A model generated the notes under the pieces. It saw only the letters and a program-made list of their open reading frames with translations. It had not been told where the DNA came from and did not search any database. Positions 36,861 through 47,400 of a stretch of 64,000 bases of DNA are shown here, piece after piece (the first letter of the stretch is position 1; the number at the start of each line of letters is the position of its first letter). The stretch covers positions 62,001 through 126,000 of the forward strand of contig JADFDM010000001.1 of the NCBI GenBank assembly GCA_018262795.1, written 5' to 3'. The position numbers and the translations under genes were made by a program. This DNA comes from Sphingobacteriales bacterium (GTDB lineage Bacteria > Bacteroidota > Bacteroidia > Chitinophagales > LD1).

Positions 36861-38276
36861 CTAATCCCTATACTGCTCTATCACCTGTAGGAAGGCGGCA
36901 TCGTCCAGTAGCATATCATCCATCTCAAAAATAAGCGGATGCTCATCAAAATTGGCGAGCAGTCCCTTCTCTAAACTCAACAGCGCTTCATGGCGATTGC
37001 CGGCACGGTTGTAGAACACTGATTTGATGTAATAGATATCGGCACTGTTATCGTATTTCTGTTCGGCCTCGTTGAGTACTTGAAAAGCCTTGCGATAGTT
37101 TTCTATGTTGTAATAGGCGGTAGCTAAGTTAATCCAATGTTGCTTGCTTTGCGGATCGAGTTGAAAAATGCGCTCAAAAATTTCTACTGCTTTATCTCCT
37201 TCTTCGGTACTCAGATAAGCTTCTGCTAAAGCCGTGAGATAGTCTAAATTTTCTTTATTCAGCTTCACCGCTCTTTCGTATGATGAAATAGCTTTGATCC
37301 AGTCATCTTCTATCCGATACGTCTCGCCAATCCGGTAATGAGCTTCGTCAAAATAAGGATCAACGGTGATGGCCTTGCGCAAGTAGGAGCGCGACTTCCC
37401 CATATCTTCCAACCTTTCATAGCAAACAGCGACCTTCAAGTAAAGTTCTTTATTGGGCTTGCTCAAGCGAATTGCCTCATTGTAAAAGGATAAAGCGCGG
37501 GAGTAATCATCCGTCACAAAAAGTACATCTGCGGTGCTGGTGTAAGCAGGGTCAAAATCTTCGTCAATAGCAATGGCATAACTAAAGGCATCTATCGCCT
37601 GCTCAAATTTCTCTAACCCTGAATAAGCATGGCCTAAGTTAAACCAAGCGAGATAGGAATAAGGGCTTTCCTCAATCAGCGCTTCATGAAACTGCACACT
37701 CTCCGCGTAGGTTTCAGTCAACTCAGTGCAAAACCACAAGCGGTTGAGACTCTCTTCGTTCATAGGATCTTCGCGGATGGCGTTCTTCAGTGAATTCATC
37801 ACTTCAAAATATTTCTCCTGATCTTCCCAAATATCGGCCATTTCTAAATACAACTCGCAGCGATCTTCGGCATCGTGAGCAATAGACATAGCGCGTTCTA
37901 CCACTTCCATCGCTTCGGCATGGCTGCCTTCCCACAGATACACATCTGCGCGAATCAGAAAGATATTAATGTCATTGGGGTCTAAGCGTTCGGCCTCATC
38001 CAAGTAGGGGAGCGCTTCTTCAAAGCGTTTCTGGTTAGCTAATATTTCAGCCTTCTTTGTATAGAAAAAGGAAGAAAATGGATATTGGTTAATAGCGGCT
38101 TCGGTTACGCGCAACGCTTTGCTGTATTCCCGATTATCATGATAAAATTGCACAATCTGGTCGTAGCTATCTTCTTCTAAAAAAATCTGCTGACTTTCTT
38201 TTTCAGCCTCCTCATACTGTTTGATTAATTCAACAAGTTCTCCAAACGAGGGTTCCATGAATTCATTTTCGTCCAT
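36861..38276 (-). CDS. Tetratricopeptide repeat protein
   Basis: A 471-residue acidic cytoplasmic protein without signal peptide, made almost wholly of TPR motifs (about eleven 34-residue units; examples are AWFNLGHAYSGLEKFEQAID near 210 and HWINLATAYYNIENYRKAFQ near 385). TPR proteins act as scaffolds for protein contacts; no enzymatic domain is present. It is flanked by intergenic DNA on both sides, so its partners cannot be inferred. Confidence 0.9.
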   Translation of the reverse strand: MDENEFMEPSFGELVELIKQYEEAEKESQQIFLEEDSYDQIVQFYHDNREYSKALRVTEAAINQYPFSSFFYTKKAEILANQKRFEEALPYLDEAERLDPNDINIFLIRADVYLWEGSHAEAMEVVERAMSIAHDAEDRCELYLEMADIWEDQEKYFEVMNSLKNAIREDPMNEESLNRLWFCTELTETYAESVQFHEALIEESPYSYLAWFNLGHAYSGLEKFEQAIDAFSYAIAIDEDFDPAYTSTADVLFVTDDYSRALSFYNEAIRLSKPNKELYLKVAVCYERLEDMGKSRSYLRKAITVDPYFDEAHYRIGETYRIEDDWIKAISSYERAVKLNKENLDYLTALAEAYLSTEEGDKAVEIFERIFQLDPQSKQHWINLATAYYNIENYRKAFQVLNEAEQKYDNSADIYYIKSVFYNRAGNRHEALLSLEKGLLANFDEHPLIFEMDDMLLDDAAFLQVIEQYRD

Positions 38277-38493
38277 AGTATGAATTTACATTGAAAGAAT
38301 AGGTTTTCTGAATAGCGCGGGTGATTGAAGGGGTATTTTAAAGAACGGTAACAAAAACCCCCACGACAGTCCGAAGATAGGTTTGCCTTTTACATTTCCC
38401 CATCCCTTTTTTCAACAGGTGAATGGTTCACTGTACATAATTACTCTTCTCTCTATTTACGCGTAAAAGTCTATTTTAGTTTTTCATACTCGC

Positions 38494-41400
38494 ATGAAAA
38501 ATATTTTACTCCTGCTGCTGGCACCTTTTCTGCTTCACTCGCAGCCCAACAATGTCCCTGCTTCTAAAGCCTATTTTCAACAACAAGCCGATTATGATAT
38601 AGAGGTGGAGTTGAACGATACCACCAATGAACTAAATGGATTTATTACTATTCGTTACACCAACCATTCTCCCGATGCACTGACGTTTGTGTACATGCAC
38701 CTATGGCCAAATGCCTACATGGATCAGAACACTCCTTTGGCCAAACAGTTATTGGAGAATGGCAAAACTTCATTCTGGTACAGCAAACCTTGGCAGCGTG
38801 GTTATATAGATAAACTTGATTTTAAATTAGATGCAGAAAATTGTCAGTGGAGTTTTGATTCTACTACGAAGGAAATCTGCAAAGTGTATTTGAACCATCC
38901 ACTCAAAACCGGTGAAACGGTGAGCATCTCTACTCCCTTTCATGTAAAGCTGCCCGAAACTTTTTCGCGCATGGGGCATGTGGGGCAGAGTTATCAGATT
39001 ACGCAATGGTATCCGAAGCCGGCTGTGTACGATCGCTACGGTTGGCATCCGATTCCGTATTTAGATCAGGGAGAATTTTATTCGGAATTTGGCTCGTATG
39101 ATGTGGCTATTACTTTGCCCGATAACTATGTGGTAGGAGCCACCGGTGATTTACAGGATACCGATGAAATAAATTGGTTGAACAGCAAAGCGGAAGCCGC
39201 GAAGGGAATTAAGGAGTTTGATCCGGATATGCGATTTCCCGCTTCGTCACCTCATCTTAAAACAATACACTACCACCAAGAAAAGATTCACGACTTCGCT
39301 TGGTTTGCCGATAAGCGGTTTTTTGTTTTGAAAGGAGAAGTTGAACTGCCTTATTCTAAAAGCAAGGTAACTACTTGGAGTTTGTTCACGCCAAAGAATG
39401 CCGACTTGTGGTTGAAAGCTCCGCAATATCTACACGATGCTATCTACTATTACAGTTTGTGGATTGGCGAATACCCTTACAAGCAAGTGACCGCAGTAGA
39501 TGGCACTATTAGTGCAGGAGGGGGCATGGAATATCCGAACATCACCATCATTGGCGATGCGGGGAGTGACTTTGAACTGGATGATGTGATTACCCACGAA
39601 GTGGGCCACAACTGGTTTTACGGAATTTTGGGGAGCAATGAGCGCGACCATGCCTGGATGGATGAAGGAATCAACTCCTATTACGAATACCGGTATCTGC
39701 GCACAAAATATCCTAACCGTCAACTCATCGGCAAATTTCCCGCAGGTATTGCCAAGGCCTTTGACCTGGCACAATACAAACACAAATACCAGATGGATTT
39801 GGGGTATCAGTTAATGGCTCGCGAAAACTATGACCAACCTATTGATATTCCTTCTACAGAATTTACAGATGCGAATTATGCCCTGATGGTGTATGGCAAA
39901 AGCATGCTCATCTTCGATTATTTGGAGGCTTATCTGGGAACAAAAAAGTTTGACAAGGCGATGAAGAAATATTTTGAGCAGTGGCAGTTTAAACACCCGC
40001 AGCCCGAAGATATTCGCAATGTGTTTTCATTCGTTACAAAGGACTCGCTGAATTGGTTTTGGGAGGATTTGCTAAACACCAATAAGAAAATTGATTTTAA
40101 GATAGGTAAGGAATACCCCAATTGGACGGAGGGCACCCGGAAAATAAAATCAACTCAAAAACCTTTAGAAACAGAGAAGCCCGACCAAAAGAAACGTTCT
40201 GCGCGATTGACACAGGAATTAATACAAGACAGTACGGATAACGCACACGGGCAAACCATCAAATATTTTCATTTTAAGAATCTCGGTGAAGTGGATGGTC
40301 CTTTCCCTGTTTCCGTATTAAAAGGAGATTCTATTATCCGAACAATTTGGATACCTGCCTATGATCGAAAGGCGGGTCAAAACCATAAACGATTTAGAAT
40401 GGACGTGTCGGGCGGAGATAGAGTCCAGATTGATCCACTGTTGAAAATTCCCGAAATTAACCGGAAGAACAATACCTATAAATTGAACAAACCCGCACCT
40501 CTGTTAGAGAAGCTACGACTTCAATTTCTTACTTCTATCGAAAATCAAAACCGCACTCAAATCTGTTGGGCTCCATACTTGGGCTGGAACAATTACGATA
40601 AAACTCAGGTGGGTTTAGTATTCTACAATCCTTTTATTCCCAAACAGAAATTTACCTACATGCTGGCTCCGGCTTTTGGTACCGGCTCCGTACAGTTTAT
40701 AGGCATGGGGCGGTTGGCCTATAATTTTTACCCCGAAAAAAGTGTGCAGCGGTTTACGGTGGGTATTTATGGCAAGCGATTCTCTTATCTTCTGTTTCCG
40801 AAAAATTTGACCTTCAACAAAATTGAACCGTATATTGATATTGAATTTCAGAAGAAGAATGCCCGTAGTGTTTATTCTCATTATCTCCACCTGCGCAGTG
40901 TAAATGTGTGGTTAGACTGGATTAACTTTAAGAACAAGAAAAAGGAAACGCAGCGATATTTTGTGAATGAACTGAAGTATCGCTTCGAGCGCAAAACTAC
41001 GTTGCACCCGCTGAATGTAACCGCTACGCTCCAGCAAGGCAATAATTTTTTGGGACTTTGGGCAGAGGGAAATTTTACCATCAGTTATAAGCGCAAAAAC
41101 GAAGGCTTCTTTATCCGCGTGTTTGCCGGTGGTTTTCCGGTTTATTTTAAAGGGGCTTCAGATATTACTGCGCCACTTCCGCGATTATATCTGAGTACAG
41201 TTAGCAATAACACCTTTGCTTACTGGTTGCAAAAGGATTACATGTTCGATGAGAATTTTGTAGATCGCAATGGACGCGATAAATACTTAGGCCGGCAGGT
41301 GGCACTTAGTGGTGGCGCATTCCGCTCTATCACCACCTTTGGCGCTACTTCCAAATTTTTAGCAGCTGCAAATTTCAGCACTACTACGCATCGCTTCTTC

Positions 41401-41649
41401 CCGGTGTATCCCTTTGTATCGGTAGGCGCGGTGATGAACGACTTTAAAAAAATAGACTTTGCAGCCGAACTTGGTTTGTCAGTAGCCATCATCCGCAACA
41501 TGATAGAAATTCATTTGCCTTTAGTCACTACAAAAAATATCTCCGACAATCAAAAGGTGCTTGGCATCAACAAGTGGTATCAGAAATTCACTTTCACACT
41601 GAAGCTGCAGATGCAGAAACCAATAGACCTTATCAGAAGGTTTATTTGA
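38494..41649 (+). CDS. Large M1 family metallopeptidase with C-terminal beta-barrel-like region
   Basis: A 1051-residue exported protein. Signal peptide about 1-17; M1 beta domain from about 30; exopeptidase motif variant GGMEYPNI near residue 347; zinc site H368-E369-V-G-H372 with third ligand E391 (WMDEG), exact HEXXH-18-E spacing. From about residue 690 the sequence turns to alternating aromatic and polar short strands with tight turns (APYLGWNNYDKTQVGLVFYN, VQRFTVGIYGKRFSYLL), suggesting an outer-membrane barrel of about 360 residues. It is a paralogue of the 44487-47747 gene. It probably displays a peptidase at the cell surface or in the periplasm; the barrel is my inference from pattern. 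Confidence 0.87.
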   Translation: MKNILLLLLAPFLLHSQPNNVPASKAYFQQQADYDIEVELNDTTNELNGFITIRYTNHSPDALTFVYMHLWPNAYMDQNTPLAKQLLENGKTSFWYSKPWQRGYIDKLDFKLDAENCQWSFDSTTKEICKVYLNHPLKTGETVSISTPFHVKLPETFSRMGHVGQSYQITQWYPKPAVYDRYGWHPIPYLDQGEFYSEFGSYDVAITLPDNYVVGATGDLQDTDEINWLNSKAEAAKGIKEFDPDMRFPASSPHLKTIHYHQEKIHDFAWFADKRFFVLKGEVELPYSKSKVTTWSLFTPKNADLWLKAPQYLHDAIYYYSLWIGEYPYKQVTAVDGTISAGGGMEYPNITIIGDAGSDFELDDVITHEVGHNWFYGILGSNERDHAWMDEGINSYYEYRYLRTKYPNRQLIGKFPAGIAKAFDLAQYKHKYQMDLGYQLMARENYDQPIDIPSTEFTDANYALMVYGKSMLIFDYLEAYLGTKKFDKAMKKYFEQWQFKHPQPEDIRNVFSFVTKDSLNWFWEDLLNTNKKIDFKIGKEYPNWTEGTRKIKSTQKPLETEKPDQKKRSARLTQELIQDSTDNAHGQTIKYFHFKNLGEVDGPFPVSVLKGDSIIRTIWIPAYDRKAGQNHKRFRMDVSGGDRVQIDPLLKIPEINRKNNTYKLNKPAPLLEKLRLQFLTSIENQNRTQICWAPYLGWNNYDKTQVGLVFYNPFIPKQKFTYMLAPAFGTGSVQFIGMGRLAYNFYPEKSVQRFTVGIYGKRFSYLLFPKNLTFNKIEPYIDIEFQKKNARSVYSHYLHLRSVNVWLDWINFKNKKKETQRYFVNELKYRFERKTTLHPLNVTATLQQGNNFLGLWAEGNFTISYKRKNEGFFIRVFAGGFPVYFKGASDITAPLPRLYLSTVSNNTFAYWLQKDYMFDENFVDRNGRDKYLGRQVALSGGAFRSITTFGATSKFLAAANFSTTTHRFFPVYPFVSVGAVMNDFKKIDFAAELGLSVAIIRNMIEIHLPLVTTKNISDNQKVLGINKWYQKFTFTLKLQMQKPIDLIRRFI

Positions 41650-41750
41650 GCACTCTATGAATAGTCGAATGAAGCTATCTACTTCTTATGGTTTCTCTCT
41701 GCTATCCGCCTTTCGCAGTATTCACTAATATTGCCTTTCAATTCTGAATC

Positions 41751-43277
41751 ATGAAAAACGTACTCAAACAACTCGGCATCCATGCAACAAATGATGGTGT
41801 AAGCACAGGAAATAAATGGCTAAAAAGCAAAGGCGAAATCATTGAAAGTTTTTCACCGGTTGACGGAAAAACGATTGCCAAGGTGAATTCTGCTACCGAA
41901 AAAGAATACCGGCAGGTAGTAACTACCGCCAATACCGCATTTGAAATATGGCGAAATATACCCGGCCCCAAGAGAGGCGAAATAGTGCGACAAATTGGGG
42001 AGGAGTTGCGCAAATACAAAGAACCGCTCGGTAAATTAGTGTCGTACGAAATGGGTAAAAGCCTGCAAGAAGGGCTGGGCGAAGTGCAAGAGATGATTGA
42101 CATCTGCGACTTTGCTGTAGGTCTGTCGCGCCAGCTTTATGGATTGACCATGCAGAGCGAAAGACCCAACCATCGCATGTATGAGCAATGGCATCCGCTG
42201 GGTGCAGTAGGAGTTATTTCTGCTTTTAATTTTCCCGTAGCCGTTTGGAGTTGGAACAGTATGCTCGCATGGGTATGTGGCGATGTGTGCATCTGGAAAC
42301 CCTCCGAAAAAGTTCCTTTATGTGCCATTGCTTGCCAGAATATAGTTTCTAAAGTATTTAAAAAGCACGGGCTGCCCGAGGGAATCTCAAACATCGTTAT
42401 AGGCGATTATAAAATTGGAGAATTGCTTTCGCACGACCCGAAGATTCCGTTAGTATCTGCTACCGGCTCTATCCGCATGGGAAAAAAAGTAGGCGAAGCC
42501 GTAGGGGCGCGATTGGGAAGAAGTTTGCTGGAACTAGGAGGTAACAATGCTATCATCATTACAAAAGAAGCGGATTTGAATATTGCAATGGTGGCGGTCG
42601 TATTCGGGGCAGTGGGCACAGCCGGACAACGCTGTACCACAACCCGCAGATTAATTATCCATGAAAGCAAATACAACGATATTAAGAACCGCTTAAAGAA
42701 AGCATACGCTCAACTTAAAATCGGCAACCCGCTCGATCAGAAAAATCATGTGGGACCGCTGATAGATAAACTGGCGGTGAAAGCATATACTGAGGCTATT
42801 GAATCAGCAAAAGCACAAGGAGCAAAGGTATGGATTGAAGGAGGAGTGATGAAAGGGAAAGGGTATGAAAGTGGTTGTTATGTACGGCCTTGTGTAATAG
42901 AAGCAAAGAATGAAATGGAGATAGTGCAGTACGAAACATTTGCTCCTATACTTTACATCATGAAATACAAAACGATGAAGGAAGCGATTGCATTGCAAAA
43001 CGGAGTGGTGCAGGGCTTGTCCTCTTCTATTATGACTACTAACCTACGCGAAGCAGAAATTTTCCTTTCATGCAACGGTAGCGATTGTGGCATTGCTAAT
43101 GTAAATATCGGCACATCGGGAGCTGAAATAGGCGGTGCTTTTGGAGGCGAAAAAGAAACAGGTGGCGGACGAGAAAGCGGCAGCGATAGCTGGAAAGCCT
43201 ATATGCGCAGACAAACCAATACGATCAATTACGGAACGGAACTTCCCTTAGCGCAGGGAATAAAGTTTGAGTGGTAG
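41751..43277 (+). CDS. ALDH7-type aldehyde dehydrogenase
   Basis: A 508-residue NAD-dependent aldehyde dehydrogenase resembling antiquitin (alpha-aminoadipate semialdehyde dehydrogenase). It has the catalytic C295 in [10 protein letters not shown], general base E261 in LELGGNNAI, and the ALDH7-style segments [20 protein letters not shown] near 144 and [20 protein letters not shown] near 470. The likely substrate is alpha-aminoadipate semialdehyde from lysine breakdown, fitting with the saccharopine dehydrogenase family gene at 61405; other aldehydes are possible. It follows the M1 gene by 101 bases and is probably separately transcribed. Confidence 0.92.
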   Translation: MKNVLKQLGIHATNDGVSTGNKWLKSKGEIIESFSPVDGKTIAKVNSATEKEYRQVVTTANTAFEIWRNIPGPKRGEIVRQIGEELRKYKEPLGKLVSYEMGKSLQEGLGEVQEMIDICDFAVGLSRQLYGLTMQSERPNHRMYEQWHPLGAVGVISAFNFPVAVWSWNSMLAWVCGDVCIWKPSEKVPLCAIACQNIVSKVFKKHGLPEGISNIVIGDYKIGELLSHDPKIPLVSATGSIRMGKKVGEAVGARLGRSLLELGGNNAIIITKEADLNIAMVAVVFGAVGTAGQRCTTTRRLIIHESKYNDIKNRLKKAYAQLKIGNPLDQKNHVGPLIDKLAVKAYTEAIESAKAQGAKVWIEGGVMKGKGYESGCYVRPCVIEAKNEMEIVQYETFAPILYIMKYKTMKEAIALQNGVVQGLSSSIMTTNLREAEIFLSCNGSDCGIANVNIGTSGAEIGGAFGGEKETGGGRESGSDSWKAYMRRQTNTINYGTELPLAQGIKFEW

Positions 43278-43319
43278 TAAAATATGAAGTGAGGAAATGC
43301 TACTAACCTGATTCGCTTA

Positions 43320-44438
43320 TCAGAACAGTTTATAGCGCTTACCGGGCAGGGTTACTATCCAGTCCTTCATTTCCATTTCGAGTAGCAGTGCAGCGAGCAT
43401 TCCCCCGCTCATGGCGGTCTTCTCAGCCAGCGCATCAATCTCCATGTCGTTCCCTTCATTTAAGGCATTGTAAATCTTTCTTTCTTCTTCACTCAGGTTT
43501 AGCAACAATTCGCGTTGTTGCTTGCTTTTTTTCACAACTCCTAATTCAATATTCCAATTCAGAGCCGTCAATACATCCTCTCCACTTTCTATCAGTTGCG
43601 CCCGGTTGGTTTTAATGAGGCGGTTGCAGCCCTTACTCCATTTGTCTGTAGTTTTACCGGGTACAGCGAATACATCGCGGTTATAAGTATTGGCAATATT
43701 GGCCGTCAATACGGCTCCGCCATCTTCAGCCGACTCAATCACGATGAGTGCATCGCACAATCCCGCTACTATTCTGTTGCGGTTTGGAAAATTATGCGGA
43801 CTCATTTTTTCGGTAGATCGGAATTCACTGAGCAAACCACCCTGCTCTATCATTTTTTGAGCCGTTGCTTTGTGTTGTTGCGGATAAATTGTGTTCAGCC
43901 CATGACCCAACACGGCTACCGTTTTTAGTTGATGTTCCAAGGCAGCTTGGTGTGCCGCTATATCAATACCATAAGCCAGCCCGCTTACAATCAGTATATC
44001 CTGTGTAGCTAAAGCGGAAGTAATCTTCTTCACCATATCTCTCCCATAATCAGTGGCTCTGCGAGTGCCCACAATGCCCAAAGTTTTTTCTGCATTCAAG
44101 TCTGCCTTGCCTTTGTAATACAACAGCAAAGGAGAATCGGCACATTCTTTCAACCGAGAAGGATATTTTTCATCGGTAAAGAACAGGGGAGCGATGGCAT
44201 ACTTCTCTATGAACTTTAATTCATTTTCCGCTTCGTGTAGCACATCGCTCTGTGTAATAAATTGCGCGCGATCTTCACCTATGCCCGGCACCTTTAGCAA
44301 TTTAGCCTTGGGCGCTTTAAACACAGTTTCGGCACTGCCGCAATACGCTAAAAGATTTTTAGCCAGCGCAGGGCCTATATTCGGAATCAAGGTGAGCGCT
44401 ACGCGATATAAAAGTTCGTGTTGGGTCTTATTCGGCAA
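43320..44438 (-). CDS. dprA: DNA processing protein DprA
   Basis: A 372-residue protein that loads RecA onto incoming single-stranded DNA in natural transformation. An N-terminal helix-hairpin-helix region (IPNIGPALAKNLLAYCGS near residue 17; VPGIGEDRAQFI near 50) precedes the Rossmann-like core (GTRRATDYGRDMVKKI near 127; GLAYGIDIAAHQAAL near 157; AVPGKTTDKWSKGCNRLI near 263) and a C-terminal winged-helix domain. Length and domain order are normal. It is convergent with the aldehyde dehydrogenase gene and divergent from the next M1 gene across 48 bases. Confidence 0.96.
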   Translation of the reverse strand: MPNKTQHELLYRVALTLIPNIGPALAKNLLAYCGSAETVFKAPKAKLLKVPGIGEDRAQFITQSDVLHEAENELKFIEKYAIAPLFFTDEKYPSRLKECADSPLLLYYKGKADLNAEKTLGIVGTRRATDYGRDMVKKITSALATQDILIVSGLAYGIDIAAHQAALEHQLKTVAVLGHGLNTIYPQQHKATAQKMIEQGGLLSEFRSTEKMSPHNFPNRNRIVAGLCDALIVIESAEDGGAVLTANIANTYNRDVFAVPGKTTDKWSKGCNRLIKTNRAQLIESGEDVLTALNWNIELGVVKKSKQQRELLLNLSEEERKIYNALNEGNDMEIDALAEKTAMSGGMLAALLLEMEMKDWIVTLPGKRYKLF

Positions 44439-44486
44439 AACAATTTATTTTGAAGTCTCCAAATTTATAAAAGTGTATTATTCCCC

Positions 44487-47400
44487 ATGAATAGATTTTT
44501 ACTTTCCGTTGCACTATTTCTGATTCTCCTCCCTTTCGTTTCTGCTCAGCAGGCGTATAGTGATCGGGGACCATCTGATAATTACAGCACTTCCGGCAAT
44601 CCTTATTACTGGAAAAATCGCACCCCTTTTAGCGGCTACTGGCAGCAAGATGTGCATTATAAGATTCGCGCGAGCTTAGATGAAACTACCGATATTATTA
44701 CCGGAGAGGAAGAACTTACTTACGTCAACAATTCCCCTGACACGCTTTACTTCGTTTACTTCCACCTATATCAAAATGCTTTTCAGCCCGGTTCGTACTT
44801 AGATAATTTGGAACGCGAAAACGGCCAAAATCCGAAATATGGAAAATACGAGAGTGCCCGATTAGGCTGTGTGATAGATGAAATAAAGGTGGATACACTG
44901 CCTTTGAAAACTTTTTTGGACAACACGGTCATTAAAGTTTTTCTCGACCAACCTTTGCCGCCCAATGCTTCCAAACTACTTTCTATTAAGTTTCGCACCT
45001 TCTATGATACCGGCTCGGTGCGCAGGCGCATGAAGAAATACAAAGTGTTCGGGCAAACCCACTACAACGGATGTCAGTGGTATCCAAAAATCTGTGTGTA
45101 CGATCGCAAGAGTGGATGGAATACCGACCAGCACATGAATCGCGAATTCTATGGCGACTTCGGCACCTTTGATGTAGCACTCACCATAGCTTCAAACTAT
45201 GTGATGGAAGCTACAGGAGTATTGCAAAATGAAGAGGAGGTATTGCCCGATACGCTGAGAAAGAAACTCGACATCTACCATTTCAAAGACAAAAAGTGGG
45301 GGGAGAAACCTTCGGTGATTACGCCTTATGTAAAAGGCGAAACAAAGACTTGGAAATATCATGCAGAGAATGTTCACGATTTTGCTTTTACAGCCGATCC
45401 AACTTATCGCATTCACGATACCATCATTTACCCCGGTCGGAAGAATGGTGAAGGAGTTCGCTGTGTGGCTATTGTGCAAGAAGCCCATGCCTCCGGCTGG
45501 CAAAATGCTGCGGACTATCTCTCAAAAATCATTGCTGTTTTCTCTCGTGATTTTGGTGTTTTTGAATATCCCAAAATAGTGGTGGCCGATGCTCAAGACG
45601 GGATGGAGTATCCCATGCTGACTTTAGATGGCGGGCGCGATAAAGAATATCGTGGTTTGTTAGTACACGAAGTGGGTCACAACTGGTTTTATGGTATGCT
45701 CGGCAACAATGAAACTTACCGCGCTATGATGGATGAAGGCTTCACACAGTTTCTCACAGCGTGGGGGATGGAAGCCATAGATGGGGATACGGTGCCCTAT
45801 GATTTGGGGAAGAACAAATACTATAATCATTTTTTTGAACCGGTAAATGTGCGCGACAGCAAAGTGTTTTACGGTTACTTGTCAGATGCTATTCGCTACA
45901 ATGATGAACCATTGAACACGCATAGTGATGGGTTTAACGGGGCACTTGGGCAAGGTGGAGGGTATCGGCATGTGTATTACAAAACAGCGACCATGCTTTA
46001 TAATCTTCAGTATGTGCTGGGCGATTCGCTATTTAGTGCCGCTATGAAAAACTATGTGGCACAATGGAAATTTTGCCATCCGTATCCCGAAGATTTTCGC
46101 AATTCGGTGTCGCACTATACTCATGCCGACCTCAATTGGTTTTTTGATGAATGGATGGAGACCACAAAAAATATTGACTACAAAATTGCCGGCATTAAAA
46201 AGACCGGTTTGAAGGATCAATATAAAATAAAGCTGCGCAGAAAAGGAAGAATGCAAATGCCTATTGATTTTCGGGTGGTGTCGAAAAACGATTCTGCCTA
46301 CGATTTTTACATTCCCAATACATGGTTTGAAAAGAAGTTAAATGATAGTGCTGCTCTTCTTCCTAAATGGTATGGCTGGGATAAACTGGAGCCTACATAT
46401 ACAGCTACTGTAAATATTCCCGGAGGAATAAAAAATGTAATTATTGACCCAAGTGAACGACTGGCCGATATTAATATGCTTGACAACCGCAAAAAAGGAA
46501 CGGTGGAGTTTCGGTTCGACTCCCATATTTATCCCTATCCGAGCTGGAAAAAGTATCGGATGTATATGCGCCCCGATATTTGGTGGAATGCTTTTGATGG
46601 AGTAAAGGTGGGGGTGCATCTCGAAGGAAATTACATGTATGTGAAGCACAATTTTTCCCTTACCGTTTGGTTGAACACTCATTTGCTACAGGGCAGAGAA
46701 CGCTATTACTTTGACAAAGCCACTCGCCAAAAAGCCGGATGGTTCTCTTATAATTTCAGTTATAGCACTGCCTTAGACCGGATATTTAAGAAATCTACTT
46801 TCTATTTCCAGAGCCGCTGGTTAGATGGTTGCGAAATGTATAAGACAGGAATCACCAAACAACTGCCACAAAATTTCTCGCTCGATTTTCACATCAAAGC
46901 ATTTACTCGCAATAGAGAGGAATGGCGGAACTATTTGCTGTACCCTAATGAATGGGATGCCGTGTGGACCGACCATAAAAAATTTAATACCTCTCTGAAC
47001 CTCTCACTTTCGTACCGATATGACAAGCCACATGCACAAGGAAACTTCACTGCGCATCTTCGCAGTAGTGCGCTATTTAGTTCGTTCAATTATCATTATT
47101 TCGAGTTAACACAAGTGAACCATAGCAGCGCTTGGAAGCTTGACTTCCATACTCGTTTTTACGGTCGTATCGGTACAGGAAATAATTTGCCTTCTGAGTC
47201 GGCTCTGTATTTTGCAGGAGGCAATCCCGAAGAAATGATGGACAGTAAATATTACCGCGCAGCGGGTTTTGTGCCGCAGAGTTGGGCACTTCGCTACCGC
47301 GATGATATCAATCCCCTACACTTTGGCGGAGGGCTGAACATGCGCGGCTATAGCGGTTATTTGTTAGCAGAGAAAGATAAGTATGGTCAAGTGATTCCTG

